Part shown: positions 1-9,971 of the stretch, one piece after another
Position numbering within the stretch: position 1 is the first letter of the stretch
Layout: each line of letters begins with the position of its first letter
DNA from: Verrucomicrobiia bacterium
GTDB taxonomy: Bacteria; Verrucomicrobiota; Verrucomicrobiia; Limisphaerales; JADLHS01
Assembly: GCA_026125285.1 (NCBI GenBank)
Contig: JAHCLO010000015.1
Coordinates: forward strand, 1 to 64,000
Direction of reading: 5' to 3'
Length of the DNA: 64,000 nt
The notes under the pieces: generated by a model
Seen by the model: the letters and a program-made list of their open reading frames with translations, nothing else
Database searches by the model: none
Told to the model about the DNA's origin: nothing
Made by a program: the position numbers and the translations under genes

Positions 1-188
1 CAGCCTTTGGCGAAGGCGGATGGTAAATCGCGCCAGGATACTGAACGCGGAGCTTGCGGGCCATGCGAAGCGTTTACGCAACCGAGCCGAGTGCGTCAAC
101 CGCGAGTTCTACAATAGTCGGGCCCCTTCATGACCCCTTCACGGAATGTGATTGAGCGGCTGGCGAAGTGAGGGACGAACAATTGGTT

Positions 189-1784
189 TCAGGGCACCAG
201 CATGACGCGATAGAACTTCTGCGTCTCCGTCGTGGCCGAGTCCGTCTGCGAGGCTTCGCTGCCATTGGCCAGGACTTCCGGCAGTAAATCGCCCCAATTG
301 GTGTCATCCAAATTATTCTTCCATTGCACCAGGTAGCGTTCGCCCGCGACGGCGCTCCAGGAGAGATGGACCACTCCGTTCGAGAGCGTGATTGAGCCGA
401 ACTCCGGGCGGGAGACGACGTTCACCAGGAAACTCGTCGTATCGCTGAGGTTCGGCGTGCCATCGTCCGACACGCGCACGGTGAACTCGTTGGTCGTGCC
501 GGCAAAGGTATTATCCGGCGTCCAGGTCAACAGACCATTCACGAAATCAATCACCGCGCCCGCCGGGTTGGCGTCCAGGCCGAATTGCAGCGCGTTTGGC
601 GGAATATCCGCATCCGTGGCCTGGCTGGAGACGACGAGGGTGGTCCCGGCGTGAATGGTGCGGTTGGCGATGCCCGCCAGCACGGGTGCGCTGTTGGTTT
701 CCAGCACAATCACCGTGAAACTCTGTGTCGCGCTCAGGCTGGGCAGTCCGTCATCGGTGACAATGACCGTGAGCTGATTGGTGCCGGGCCCTTGGTCCTC
801 GGTGGGCGTCCACGTGAACAGACCGGAGATCGGGTTGATGCCGGCCCCGGGCGGCGCGCCGGTTTCCAGCGTAAACGTGAGCGCGTTGGCCGGCAGGTCA
901 CTGTCCGTGGCCAGGTTCGTGAGCACGAGCGTAGTCAACTCGACGATTGTCTGGTCAGCCAGACCGGCCAGCACGGGCGCGCTGTTGGTTTCCAGTACAA
1001 TCACCGTGAAGCTCTGTGTCGCGCTCAGGCTGGGCAGGCCGTCGTCGGTGACAATGACCGTGATCTGGTTGGTACCCGGCCCTTGGGCTTCTGTCGGCGT
1101 CCAGGTGAACACGCCGCTGGCGGCGTTGAGGGCGGCGCCAGGCGGCGCGCCGGCTTCCAAGGTGAACGTAAGCGCGTTCAACGGAACGTCCGCATCGGTC
1201 GCGAGGTTGGTGAGCGTCAACAGTTGCCCCTCGACGACGGACTGATCGGCGATGGCCGGCAGGATCGGTTGCTCGTTCACTTCATTGACCACCACGGTGA
1301 ACGACTTCTCCTCGCTGCGGTTCGGCGAACCATTGTCCGTCACGATGACGGTAATGACGTTGGTGCTGGGACCTTGCGACTCGGTGGGCGTCCACGTGAA
1401 CACGCCGGTGACCGGAGTGATCGTCGCGCCCGGTGGCACGTTGCTGAGGCTGAACGTGAGGGCTTGGGCGGGCACGTCAATGTCCGTTGCTGTAATCGTG
1501 AAAGAAAGGGTGCCGCCCTCGCTCACAATCTGCGGCGCGATGGGATCCAGGACCGGCGGATGATTTGTGGCACCGACCGTGGTTCCGCGCAAAAGGCTGC
1601 CGGCGGCATCGTAAGAATAATCGATGCGCCGGCCCGCGCCGTAATCAACCGCAATCAACCTGCCAGCGGCATCGTAGGTGTAGTTTGGCGCCTCCGCGAG
1701 AAGTGCCGACGCACAAGCCAGCAGAAAGGCTGGCAGGATGGTTTCAAGCAAGAACCGAACTCTGAACGAAGCGTGGTCTTTCAT
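189..1784 (-). CDS. Secreted protein with YD repeats and four Ig/cadherin-like domains
   Basis: Predicted secreted or surface protein of 531 aa; no enzymatic motif is visible. A hydrophobic signal peptide spans about residues 11-30. Two YD (RHS-type) repeats follow (TYDAAGRLIAVDY, SYDAAGSLLRG; residues 36-67), then four tandem putative-Ig/cadherin-like domains of ~95 residues each (about 76-455), recognisable by FTWTPTE and VIVTDDG. The C-terminal part has LSWSAVAGERYLVQWK, a fibronectin-like segment common at the end of verrucomicrobial secreted proteins. The start is an ATG with GAGG about 10 nt upstream. It begins 19 bp after the stop of the giant RHS gene on the same strand, so the two are probably co-transcribed; the YD repeats suggest a related surface role (inference). 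Two of the Ig domains are nearly identical in DNA, indicating recent internal duplication. Domain class is fairly sure; ligand is unknown. Confidence 0.8.
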   Translation of the reverse strand: MKDHASFRVRFLLETILPAFLLACASALLAEAPNYTYDAAGRLIAVDYGAGRRIDYSYDAAGSLLRGTTVGATNHPPVLDPIAPQIVSEGGTLSFTITATDIDVPAQALTFSLSNVPPGATITPVTGVFTWTPTESQGPSTNVITVIVTDNGSPNRSEEKSFTVVVNEVNEQPILPAIADQSVVEGQLLTLTNLATDADVPLNALTFTLEAGAPPGAALNAASGVFTWTPTEAQGPGTNQITVIVTDDGLPSLSATQSFTVIVLETNSAPVLAGLADQTIVELTTLVLTNLATDSDLPANALTFTLETGAPPGAGINPISGLFTWTPTEDQGPGTNQLTVIVTDDGLPSLSATQSFTVIVLETNSAPVLAGIANRTIHAGTTLVVSSQATDADIPPNALQFGLDANPAGAVIDFVNGLLTWTPDNTFAGTTNEFTVRVSDDGTPNLSDTTSFLVNVVSRPEFGSITLSNGVVHLSWSAVAGERYLVQWKNNLDDTNWGDLLPEVLANGSEASQTDSATTETQKFYRVMLVP

Positions 1785-1803
1785 AGTAATTAGTCCTCAG
1801 GGC

Positions 1804-4800
1804 TCAACTAATGATGAGAACCTCGTCAATTTCATCTAAAATCCACTCTCCCTTGTCTTCAAGTTTATCAAGCTCCTCCAGCAATGTTTCCCGCTCGATT
1901 TGCGCCCGCTTGAGTTGGAGCGAGTCCCAGAGGTCATTATACCAGTAGTCTAGCTTGATAATGGGGGGCCGTTTAACGGCGCTCTCCAGTTCTCTGATGG
2001 TCTCGTCCAGGCCCTTGATTCGTTGACGCAGTTTGTCCGCGCTCTCGCGGGCGCTGGTCAGCACTGTAATTTGGTACAGTGAGTCGCCCGGAGGTGTGAT
2101 GCCGGATTCCGTGAAGGTGTAACCCAAGCCGGCGGTTGGCGGCGCGAACCAATCGCGGAAGAATCCGACGATCGCATTGCGGCGCAATTGATCGTTCTTT
2201 ATCGATTGAACGTGCTGCCGGTACCACTCCCACTTATCGGACCGATCCGCGTAGTCGCTTTGCAAACCGAGGGGGTCAATATACCGCATCGGATTCGACG
2301 CAGCATACTGGTACAGATTGAACCGCAATGGATCGGTTGAACGAATCGGATCGCGAGATAGAAAGCGGGCAGAAGCAGCGTCGTAATAGCGCGCACGCAG
2401 ATAATAGAGTCCCGTGTTTCCTTCCGCCATCACGCCATACGCTCCCTGCCACGTGAACGGATTGTCCGTCACGCCCGTTGCGCCGAGCCGTTCGCCGTAA
2501 GGCGACCATGCGTAGGCGGCGATAACAGTCCCCGCGTCATCGGTGAGCGCCAGTGTGTTGCCCATCTCGTCGTAATGGTAGTAGCGCGCGGCGTCCGTGA
2601 CGGCGTTGATGCCGTAGAGCAGCCGGCCATCCGGTAAATGAACGTAGTAATAAACGTCGGCACCGCCCTGGCGCTCGATGGCCACCGACGCCAGACCGGG
2701 GGCGTAATTCCACACAAACTGCCGCGTGACGCCGCCCTCGGTGCGCGTGAGCCGATTCCGCAACGCATCGTAGCTGAAGCTCACGGTGTTGCCCGCCTCG
2801 GTGTAGCTCGTCAGGTGGGACGCAAGGTTCCAGGTATTGGACCGACGGTCATCCTGAAGCAATCGGCCCAGCGCATCATAGCTCCAGCCGATGACCTGGG
2901 AGGCGGCGTCCACGGTGTATTGCTGGTCGCCGGCGGGGAATTGCAGTGGAACGGGAACATTGCGATTGGCGTTGGTGACGTTGCCGCGCGGATCGCGGAC
3001 GAGCGTGGTGCTGACCAGGAGGTTCGTGCCGTCGTGGTATTCCTCGACGCTGCTGATGCGATCATTTGCGTCGTAACCCACCAGCGTGGCCACCTCGTTC
3101 GAGCGGGTGATCGAAATTAAGCGGCCGGCCGAATCGTAGGCGAACGTCGTCGTGCGGCCTGTCCAATCCTGAACGGCGGTCACGAGGCCGCGTGGATCGT
3201 AGGTGTATTGAACCAATCCCGGCGGATAGGCGATGGAACTGATGCGGCCTCCCGGATCGCGCGCGATGGCCAGACCATTGCAGTGGGTGATGCGCCCTTC
3301 GGCATCACGCGACAGAGAAAGCCCGGTGGCGTTGGTGATCCGGCTCAGTGCATCGCGATTGAATTCCTGAATCAGCCCGTCCGAGTATTCCAGCCGCGTG
3401 ATTCGGCGCCGACCGTCATAGGAGCGGGTGACCGAACCCAGGCCGCCGGCGAACGTGGTCATCTGAATTCGATTGCGGTTGTTGTAGGAGTGCGTGCTGG
3501 TCTGGCCGAGCGGATCGGTCTTGGAGACCAGTCGCCCTTGGCTGTCGCGGCCATAACTCCATTGTCCCCCGCCGGCGTCGGTCACGCCGGCGAGCGAGCC
3601 AAGCGCATCGCGCTGGAGCGCGTTGGTGATTCCGCCCGGACGCGCGATGGCCGTCAGCAACCCGCGGCGGTCGTAGGCGAGCGCCGTGGGTTCACCGAGT
3701 TCATCGGTGATGTTGGTCAGGCGGCCCATGACGTCATACGCGAAGCTGCGGACGGCCCCCAGGGGATCGGTGGCCTGTGTCCGCCAGCCCATTTCGTTGG
3801 AGACGTAGCGATTGGTTTTGCCAAGCGGATCAATGAACGCCGTGGGGATTCCTTCCGCGTCATAAGCCATCTGCCAGACGTTGCTGGCGGGATCGGTCAC
3901 GGACGTGAGCCGGCTCAATGCATCGTAACCCAGCGCGACGCGGCTGCCGTTGGGATCGGTGGCGGACTGCAAACGGCTCAAGGCGTCGTAAGTGAACGTG
4001 CTCACATGGCCGAGGCGGTTCGTGGCGCGCACCAAGCGGTCCAGCGCGTCGTAAGCGTAATTGACGGCGTTGCTCAAGGCATCCGTGCGGCGGAGGAGGT
4101 TGCCATTCGCGTCGTACTCAAACCCGGTGGTGGCGCTGGTTTCGTCCGTGATGGATAACGGACGGTCATTCGCGTCGTAAGTGATGGTGACAGTCGTTCC
4201 GTCGGCATTGGTGAGGGAGTTCACGCGGCGCAGGGTGTCGTAGGCAAAACTCGTGGTGTTGCTGCCGGGATCGCGCGCGGATGCCAGCGTACCGTCGGCG
4301 TTGTAACTGCGCAGCGTGACACCGCCAAGCGGATTGGTCACTGCGAGGAGCTGGCCCAGGCCGTTGTACGTGGCCTGCCATTGATTCGTGCCCGGGTCGG
4401 TGAGCGAGATGGGATTGCCGTTGCCATCGTACGCCACGGCAATGGACCCGCCATCCGGCAATTCCGTACGTGTCAGGTCATATTGCATCAGCCCGCCGGC
4501 GGCGCGCGGTGACAGGAGGTTGGTCGTCGTGCCACCGTTGGCCTCGACCACTGAGTTTTCCAGACCGGACGCGTTGTGAAAGCTCAGGGTGGTGATCGCG
4601 CCCAAACGATCCGTGACACGGTTGCGCCGCCCCGCGGCATCGTAACCGAACTGCATCGTCTGGTCGTTGCGGTCGCGAATGGAGAGCAACTGGCCGTTGG
4701 TGTTATGCGTGTGCGCCAGATTGTTGCCGAGCGCGTCGGTGATGGTGGTGTTGAGCCCGGCGTAAAGGAACGTCATCGGATTGCCCAGCGTGTCCGTTTG

Positions 4801-7800
4801 CGTGGTGACACGGCCTTGCCTCGTGAACTGCTGCGAGAGCGGCGCGTTGCCCTTGGGCTGAACCCCTCCGGTCAACAGCCCCGGCCAGGATGAACCTGGC
4901 TCGTAAGTGTACGCGGTGATGTGACCGAGTGGATTCGTGACGCTGGTCAGCAGATTGGCCGTATAGCCAAAACCGACCGTGCGCGTGCCGTCGGAAACTT
5001 GTGTCAGTCTCCCGGCAATGTGAGTGAAGGACAGCACGCGGCCCAGACCGTCGGCCACCTGCGTCAAGTTCGTCCCGGTGTAGGTCAGCGTATGCTGATT
5101 GCCGCGCCCATCCCGGATGGCGACGAGTTTTCCATCGGCGGCGAACTGGTATTCCTGCTGCGTGCGTGGGTTCCCGAGCACGAAGCCGCCGCCGCTTTCG
5201 AGGAGTTGGAGGGGTTGATCGAATTGGCCGACCTGGTCCCAGGTTGTCCCGACGGTGTTGGTGAACCTCGTGGCGCGGCCTGTGTCCGAAATCACGTCGG
5301 CAATGGCGCCATTGCGCTTCAATTTCCAGTTGAAATTGTGGCTCCAGTTCGGCCCAAGCGAATGGAGGATGCCGTGGCGTTCGAGGAAGGCGGCGTAATA
5401 GCGGGAAAACAGCAGCGGCAACGGCCCGCCGAGATTCAGGTCCGGCGGCTGGGGCAGGAACAACTCGCCGCTGAAAGTGCTGATGGGATCGTCGGGATCA
5501 CTGCCGGGTTCGACCTGGCCAGAACCGCTCGTCGAGGCGTGCGTTGGAGACGCGGATGGATCAGACGACAAGGTCAGGTTTGAAATGCGATAGGTCACAG
5601 GTAGGTTGGCCTCCTGGGAAGTCACCACGACTCCAACGAGTTTTTCACCCGAACCGGCCAACGGCCCGCTAACCGTCCACTCCTCATCCAGGGTCCATGC
5701 AGAAGCATCCATTGAAAAGTAGGTCCTGTAAGTATCCCCTACTCTCTCGAGGCGCAGCCAGGAGGCAAGGCTGGGAGTCTCGCCGAATTGCCAATACAGG
5801 TTGCCGGAGAATTCGCGCACGCCTGTGCCGATCCGCCCATTGTTATTGTAGAGGCCGATGGTGGCAGCATCGGGCGTGTCGCCGGAGCGCGCGAAGAGTC
5901 CACCCATCGAATTCTGACCGGTCCATTCGATGCCGTTGATCTGAACCTTGATGTCAAAATTACCTTCAATTCCTTGGTGCAAAAACGAGCCTTGATCGGT
6001 GTAATTCCATAAGCCGCCACCCCCGCCCGTGATCGAGATGGAGCCGTCACAGTTGGCGACTGTTTGCCCCGGCGGGGTTGGCGCGCCAATCAAAGATTCG
6101 GTCCAGTCGTCTGCTTCGCCCTGGCAACTGGATGTGGTGGTGTTACCAGCGCAGTCGGAGAGGCCCGTGCCAGTTACGGCGAAAGCTCCGGTGACAGGTA
6201 CAATCAATTGAATTGTGGCTGAACCGCCATCCGGCGCAACTTGAACGGATCCGATACCGCTCCCGGGTGCTCCAAAGTTGATGCCGTAGTTGTTCATGTT
6301 AACGGCGGCTGCCGGGTCTACTGGTTCAGAGAAGCACACGCGAACGTTCATCCCGTCCACGCAGTGCGCACTCACAATCGTAGGCGGCGTCGTGTCGGGA
6401 GTAACCGTGAGAGTAGCCGTCTGGCTGCAAACCTGATTATAATCATTCCGGACACACACGCTGTAAAAATTGCCGTTCATTCCACTCGTGACCTGCGGAA
6501 TAGTATGGGTGGGACCCGTTGCTCCCGGAATCAACCCGCCGTTCTCATACCATTGGCAGACGTATGGCGGGGTGCCGTCACACTTCACGGTAAAGGTCGC
6601 GGCGCCGCACTCTTGCACGGTTTGACTCGCGGGTTGCGACACTATATTGACATCACCGAGTTCCTCAAAGAATGTGCCCCCTAAATATCGAGTCATCTCA
6701 AAATTGGCTCCTGCGATTGGATCCGATCCATCGCCTACGGGAGGTCCGCCAGGCGGCTGCCAAGCGACAGAGAGGTTGTTGCCAAAGAGCCATTCGACGC
6801 CACTCGCCTGTAGGAAATACTTTCCGGTAACGAGATTGACCTCCGCGCAGTTCACCGGTGGGATACCGCGGCTGCCCGAACTACCGGGCGTGAGGTACTG
6901 CCGCCGGTTGGCCCATTCCGGTTCGCGGGCTATTTCGACGAGGTTTGCTGGGTTTTCGTCCGTGCTTAAGTACAGAACTGCCCGATCATCAGAACAAATG
7001 TAAAACCGATAAACGCCTGGTGTGGTTATATTCAACACGCCGAACATCGTAGTGGAGAAGCGTTCGTTATTGGAACTATCGGGGATCGGACTCTCAAATG
7101 ACGAATTCCCCAGTGTGCCCGGATAGAACCCACCGACAACGGCAGTTGGGTCACCGATGCCCTCGCGGGCAGCATCACTGCCCGGAAAGGCGCCCCAATC
7201 GTCGGTCTTGCTGAGTCGTACGTGGACTGGCGATGGCTCAAGACCCTGACCGGGAATGAAGGTCGCCGTGCCGAAGACGGTTGAGCCATCCACCAATTCC
7301 ACACCGGCGACAGACATCATGTGCTGAATTCCTTCATCCAAGGGCGAATCTGTCTCGAGGAACACCGCTGTTTCGGCCACCTGTTTGGCGCCAATGATCG
7401 TCACTGGGGTTACGCTGCCACCACCAGTTGGGCTGACGATGAAACCGGTGTCAAGCTTGTCGAAATTCATGTATTTCGTGTTGACATTGTTGTCGATCAC
7501 GTTCGGACTTTGCTCGGGGGCCGGACAATTATGCGACGAGGGGATAAGCGGGTCTCCAGGCTGAGTGATGTCGGTGCCACTCGCATTGAGCAACGCCACT
7601 TCGGCGACCTGCATACCGAGCGCTGTTGCAGCATTCCTTACCGTCGGAAAGAGGACGCGATAGATCGGGTAGGGTGTCGTGTTCGCAAACGTTTGAATCG
7701 GACCGAGCGTTAACCGTGTGGTGGGGAGGCCGGTGTTCCCGGAAGCGATCGGGGTCCATGGCCCTTCAAATGGCGAACCGGTCGTGCCTTCAAGCGTGAA

Positions 7801-9555
7801 CGTCATGGGATCGCGGTCGGGATTGTCGTTGGCCGTTGTGAAGCGGATGCCAGTGACCACGGTAGGCCCAGGTTGCACAACGTTGAATTTGTCCGGAGTG
7901 ATCGAATCCGGATTGATGGGTTTGTTGAACTGGACTTTGATATTCCTGGGGTGGTCGCTGGACGCGCCAGAAACCGCTGCGGTGGGGCCGTAGTTTCGCT
8001 TGAGATTCCGGAATTCGGCCTTGACGTCGGAACCTGAACCGAAGAATTCCGAAACTGCCAAACCCAGGTGCAAGGACTTCTTTAACGGGCCACCGCCCCA
8101 ACTCGTCGTATTCTGGCTGGCGATCTGGGTCCAAGTGTTCCCATCCGTGCCCTTGTAGGCCGTGAGCACGTTGCCCGTGCGGACCAATCGCAGCCATGCG
8201 TTGGGATAGGTCGGTGGGTTCTGGCCCGTGGAGGAATCCTCGTGCAGGCCGCCGTTGACACCGGCGTTGTTATCGAGACCGGTTCGATAGCCGAGTTTGG
8301 TGTCGTTGGCGCCATTCGCTGGAGTCACTCGCAAGAAGGCCTGGCGGCAGAATTCGGACAGACTTTCGCGCACCATGATTCCGGCTTTCGACCAATGGTA
8401 GCCCGTGACGGACTCGACGCGCACCTGCACATCGAAATCGCCGGTGATCTCCTGGTACGCGAACGTGAATTCGTCCTTCTGATCCCAGCAATCGAACCCA
8501 CCGCCATCAATCGTGTAGGAACCAATATCGTTCCATGTGACGGTTCCAACCTTGTTGCCTCCGACGTTGCGTTTCTTGTCCAGAAGCATGCTGTTGCGCA
8601 AAAGGGCTCGGGCCGGCCCGGGGTCCAACCCGGTCAAAGCATCCAGTTCGTCCGCCGGGGCGAGGTCCAGAGCGGTTGAATCCAACACCACGGCTGTCGG
8701 CCCCGGCCAGATTTGCAGCACTCCGTCTGCACCTCCGAGGGCGGGCACCAAAGCCCGGGTGGGCGACCCCGCCCTTAGGGAGACCCAAACGACAACATCG
8801 GGGCCAAGCGAAGTGGGTGGCGACCCGCCCACCGGCACTGTTCCAATCGCCAGCGCATCAATGTCGTCACCGGGGAGAAGGCCCAATTGGGCGGAGGTGG
8901 CAAAAACCTGCGGCGGCGCGCCATTCGTCGTGACCATGATTATATCCGCGCCGCCCCAGATGGGGTGTCCGTTCGTGACCGAATAGTAAATCGGAAAGCC
9001 CGCCGTGCCGGCTTTCCTAAGAGCCAGACCATCGAGATTCGATACATCATTGGGAGTGAGGTTGTGGTTTGGGGCATCGGAAAGGAGTTGCGATGGAAGC
9101 GCGAACAGTCCCCCTTGGAAGCCAACTACAGTGACCTGAAACTTGTCGCCCGCTGCACCATTCAACATGGCCTGACTCGCCACGGCGCCTCCACTACCGA
9201 GCGCACCTCGATCGACTGAAAAAGCGACCCGCGTAAAGAAATATCTGCCGAGTGGCTCTATTTCGTCATCCCCATAGCTGAACGCGTCCATCTCATCCCT
9301 GGGTGACAAGCCCAAGTCCGTCCCCGGGATACGCACCCCGGTGCCAAGTGACAGGAGAATGTCCGCCGGATTCCACGGTTCGGGCGACAACCGATCACTG
9401 GAAAACTCGAGACCTTGGCCGTGGACCGAAACCAATTGCAGTGCGACCAGCAATATGGCAGCCACCAATCTGTTTTGGTGACAAGGGGTTCGACCGCGCG
9501 GCGCGGCGGGATTTGTGGCAAGAGTCTTCAACTTCGTTTTCATGTTCGTGAGCAT
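1804..9555 (-). CDS. Giant secreted RHS/YD-repeat protein (2583 aa)
   Basis: A very large exported RHS-family protein. An N-terminal hydrophobic segment (LVAAILLVALQLVSVHG) looks like a signal peptide. Approximate domain order: a 300-residue N-terminal region; a LamG/DUF1349-like beta-sandwich (~330-520); Ig-like segments; a PA14-like region with FYICSDDRAVLYLS; an Ig domain (~985-1075); a second LamG-like region (~1175-1370); a DUF6531-like entry region with LPLLFSRYYAA; more than twenty YD repeats (Y-D-A-x-G-R type); and the RHS core motif GLYYLRARYYDAASARFLSR followed by YIDPLGL. After the core comes a unique ~165-aa tail rich in charged helix. RHS shells in other bacteria encase a C-terminal toxin cleaved after the core; whether this tail is a toxin is not known, and I recognise no toxin motif. 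The product is more likely a secreted polymorphic or surface protein than an enzyme. Alternative start at the second Met (9543). Confidence 0.88.
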   Translation of the reverse strand: MLTNMKTKLKTLATNPAAPRGRTPCHQNRLVAAILLVALQLVSVHGQGLEFSSDRLSPEPWNPADILLSLGTGVRIPGTDLGLSPRDEMDAFSYGDDEIEPLGRYFFTRVAFSVDRGALGSGGAVASQAMLNGAAGDKFQVTVVGFQGGLFALPSQLLSDAPNHNLTPNDVSNLDGLALRKAGTAGFPIYYSVTNGHPIWGGADIIMVTTNGAPPQVFATSAQLGLLPGDDIDALAIGTVPVGGSPPTSLGPDVVVWVSLRAGSPTRALVPALGGADGVLQIWPGPTAVVLDSTALDLAPADELDALTGLDPGPARALLRNSMLLDKKRNVGGNKVGTVTWNDIGSYTIDGGGFDCWDQKDEFTFAYQEITGDFDVQVRVESVTGYHWSKAGIMVRESLSEFCRQAFLRVTPANGANDTKLGYRTGLDNNAGVNGGLHEDSSTGQNPPTYPNAWLRLVRTGNVLTAYKGTDGNTWTQIASQNTTSWGGGPLKKSLHLGLAVSEFFGSGSDVKAEFRNLKRNYGPTAAVSGASSDHPRNIKVQFNKPINPDSITPDKFNVVQPGPTVVTGIRFTTANDNPDRDPMTFTLEGTTGSPFEGPWTPIASGNTGLPTTRLTLGPIQTFANTTPYPIYRVLFPTVRNAATALGMQVAEVALLNASGTDITQPGDPLIPSSHNCPAPEQSPNVIDNNVNTKYMNFDKLDTGFIVSPTGGGSVTPVTIIGAKQVAETAVFLETDSPLDEGIQHMMSVAGVELVDGSTVFGTATFIPGQGLEPSPVHVRLSKTDDWGAFPGSDAAREGIGDPTAVVGGFYPGTLGNSSFESPIPDSSNNERFSTTMFGVLNITTPGVYRFYICSDDRAVLYLSTDENPANLVEIAREPEWANRRQYLTPGSSGSRGIPPVNCAEVNLVTGKYFLQASGVEWLFGNNLSVAWQPPGGPPVGDGSDPIAGANFEMTRYLGGTFFEELGDVNIVSQPASQTVQECGAATFTVKCDGTPPYVCQWYENGGLIPGATGPTHTIPQVTSGMNGNFYSVCVRNDYNQVCSQTATLTVTPDTTPPTIVSAHCVDGMNVRVCFSEPVDPAAAVNMNNYGINFGAPGSGIGSVQVAPDGGSATIQLIVPVTGAFAVTGTGLSDCAGNTTTSSCQGEADDWTESLIGAPTPPGQTVANCDGSISITGGGGGLWNYTDQGSFLHQGIEGNFDIKVQINGIEWTGQNSMGGLFARSGDTPDAATIGLYNNNGRIGTGVREFSGNLYWQFGETPSLASWLRLERVGDTYRTYFSMDASAWTLDEEWTVSGPLAGSGEKLVGVVVTSQEANLPVTYRISNLTLSSDPSASPTHASTSGSGQVEPGSDPDDPISTFSGELFLPQPPDLNLGGPLPLLFSRYYAAFLERHGILHSLGPNWSHNFNWKLKRNGAIADVISDTGRATRFTNTVGTTWDQVGQFDQPLQLLESGGGFVLGNPRTQQEYQFAADGKLVAIRDGRGNQHTLTYTGTNLTQVADGLGRVLSFTHIAGRLTQVSDGTRTVGFGYTANLLTSVTNPLGHITAYTYEPGSSWPGLLTGGVQPKGNAPLSQQFTRQGRVTTQTDTLGNPMTFLYAGLNTTITDALGNNLAHTHNTNGQLLSIRDRNDQTMQFGYDAAGRRNRVTDRLGAITTLSFHNASGLENSVVEANGGTTTNLLSPRAAGGLMQYDLTRTELPDGGSIAVAYDGNGNPISLTDPGTNQWQATYNGLGQLLAVTNPLGGVTLRSYNADGTLASARDPGSNTTSFAYDTLRRVNSLTNADGTTVTITYDANDRPLSITDETSATTGFEYDANGNLLRRTDALSNAVNYAYDALDRLVRATNRLGHVSTFTYDALSRLQSATDPNGSRVALGYDALSRLTSVTDPASNVWQMAYDAEGIPTAFIDPLGKTNRYVSNEMGWRTQATDPLGAVRSFAYDVMGRLTNITDELGEPTALAYDRRGLLTAIARPGGITNALQRDALGSLAGVTDAGGGQWSYGRDSQGRLVSKTDPLGQTSTHSYNNRNRIQMTTFAGGLGSVTRSYDGRRRITRLEYSDGLIQEFNRDALSRITNATGLSLSRDAEGRITHCNGLAIARDPGGRISSIAYPPGLVQYTYDPRGLVTAVQDWTGRTTTFAYDSAGRLISITRSNEVATLVGYDANDRISSVEEYHDGTNLLVSTTLVRDPRGNVTNANRNVPVPLQFPAGDQQYTVDAASQVIGWSYDALGRLLQDDRRSNTWNLASHLTSYTEAGNTVSFSYDALRNRLTRTEGGVTRQFVWNYAPGLASVAIERQGGADVYYYVHLPDGRLLYGINAVTDAARYYHYDEMGNTLALTDDAGTVIAAYAWSPYGERLGATGVTDNPFTWQGAYGVMAEGNTGLYYLRARYYDAASARFLSRDPIRSTDPLRFNLYQYAASNPMRYIDPLGLQSDYADRSDKWEWYRQHVQSIKNDQLRRNAIVGFFRDWFAPPTAGLGYTFTESGITPPGDSLYQITVLTSARESADKLRQRIKGLDETIRELESAVKRPPIIKLDYWYNDLWDSLQLKRAQIERETLLEELDKLEDKGEWILDEIDEVLIIS

Positions 9556-9763
9556 CCAGGCACATGGAAACGCGTTCAGGCCAGGTTGCTTTCCTCTCTT
9601 TACCGGAATTGAGCGTCAGGGTTTCACCCGCGGAGAGATGTTTCTTGTGGGGAGGCGAGATTCCCTGGCGCAACAGGGCGTAAAGTTCACTGTGCAACGG
9701 AGTTACCGCATTGCGTTTTTTGTGCTGCGCTCGGTCAGAATCTTCTCGCGCCGCGATGATTTC

Positions 9764-9872
9764 GGAGCCCGGCGGTCCCCAGCCGCGGCCGGCCCAACCG
9801 CAGGAAGCTGAGACGAATTGAGAGCGCCCTTCTCCAGTCCCGACGCGCTGCGGCTGAGGTCAGCCGCGCTCC
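9764..9872. repeat. MITE-like repeat family A, copy 1
   Basis: A 109-bp element with imperfect terminal inverted repeats of about 26 bp; the right end starts GCTGCGGCTGAGGTCAGCCG and the left end is its degraded complement. Flanking similarity with copy 2 extends to roughly 9724-9887. It lies in the 416-bp stretch 9556-9971 between the kinase stop and the RHS start; I see no gene there. Copy 2 at 13538-13646 has the same length and orientation. There is no coding capacity, so it is a dispersed non-autonomous repeat or a structured intergenic element. Confidence 0.75.
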
Positions 9873-9971
9873 TGTCGTTGCGGCTTCGCCACGCTGTGTT
9901 CGCTTGCGGCCAACCTGGCTGGTCTGGCCGGCTGTGGTGGCGGCTGTCGGCGAGGATACCGGCGCTGTCGG

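Noticed and set aside
1..188. Possible gene fragment at the left edge
   Set aside because: No frame with coding character on either strand; no motif, tRNA or repeat was recognised.
585..1793. 402-aa open frame on the plus strand
   Set aside because: It is the antisense shadow of the Ig-repeat gene, Arg/Gly-rich with no domain, and the minus-strand frame has a signal peptide and clear Ig motifs.
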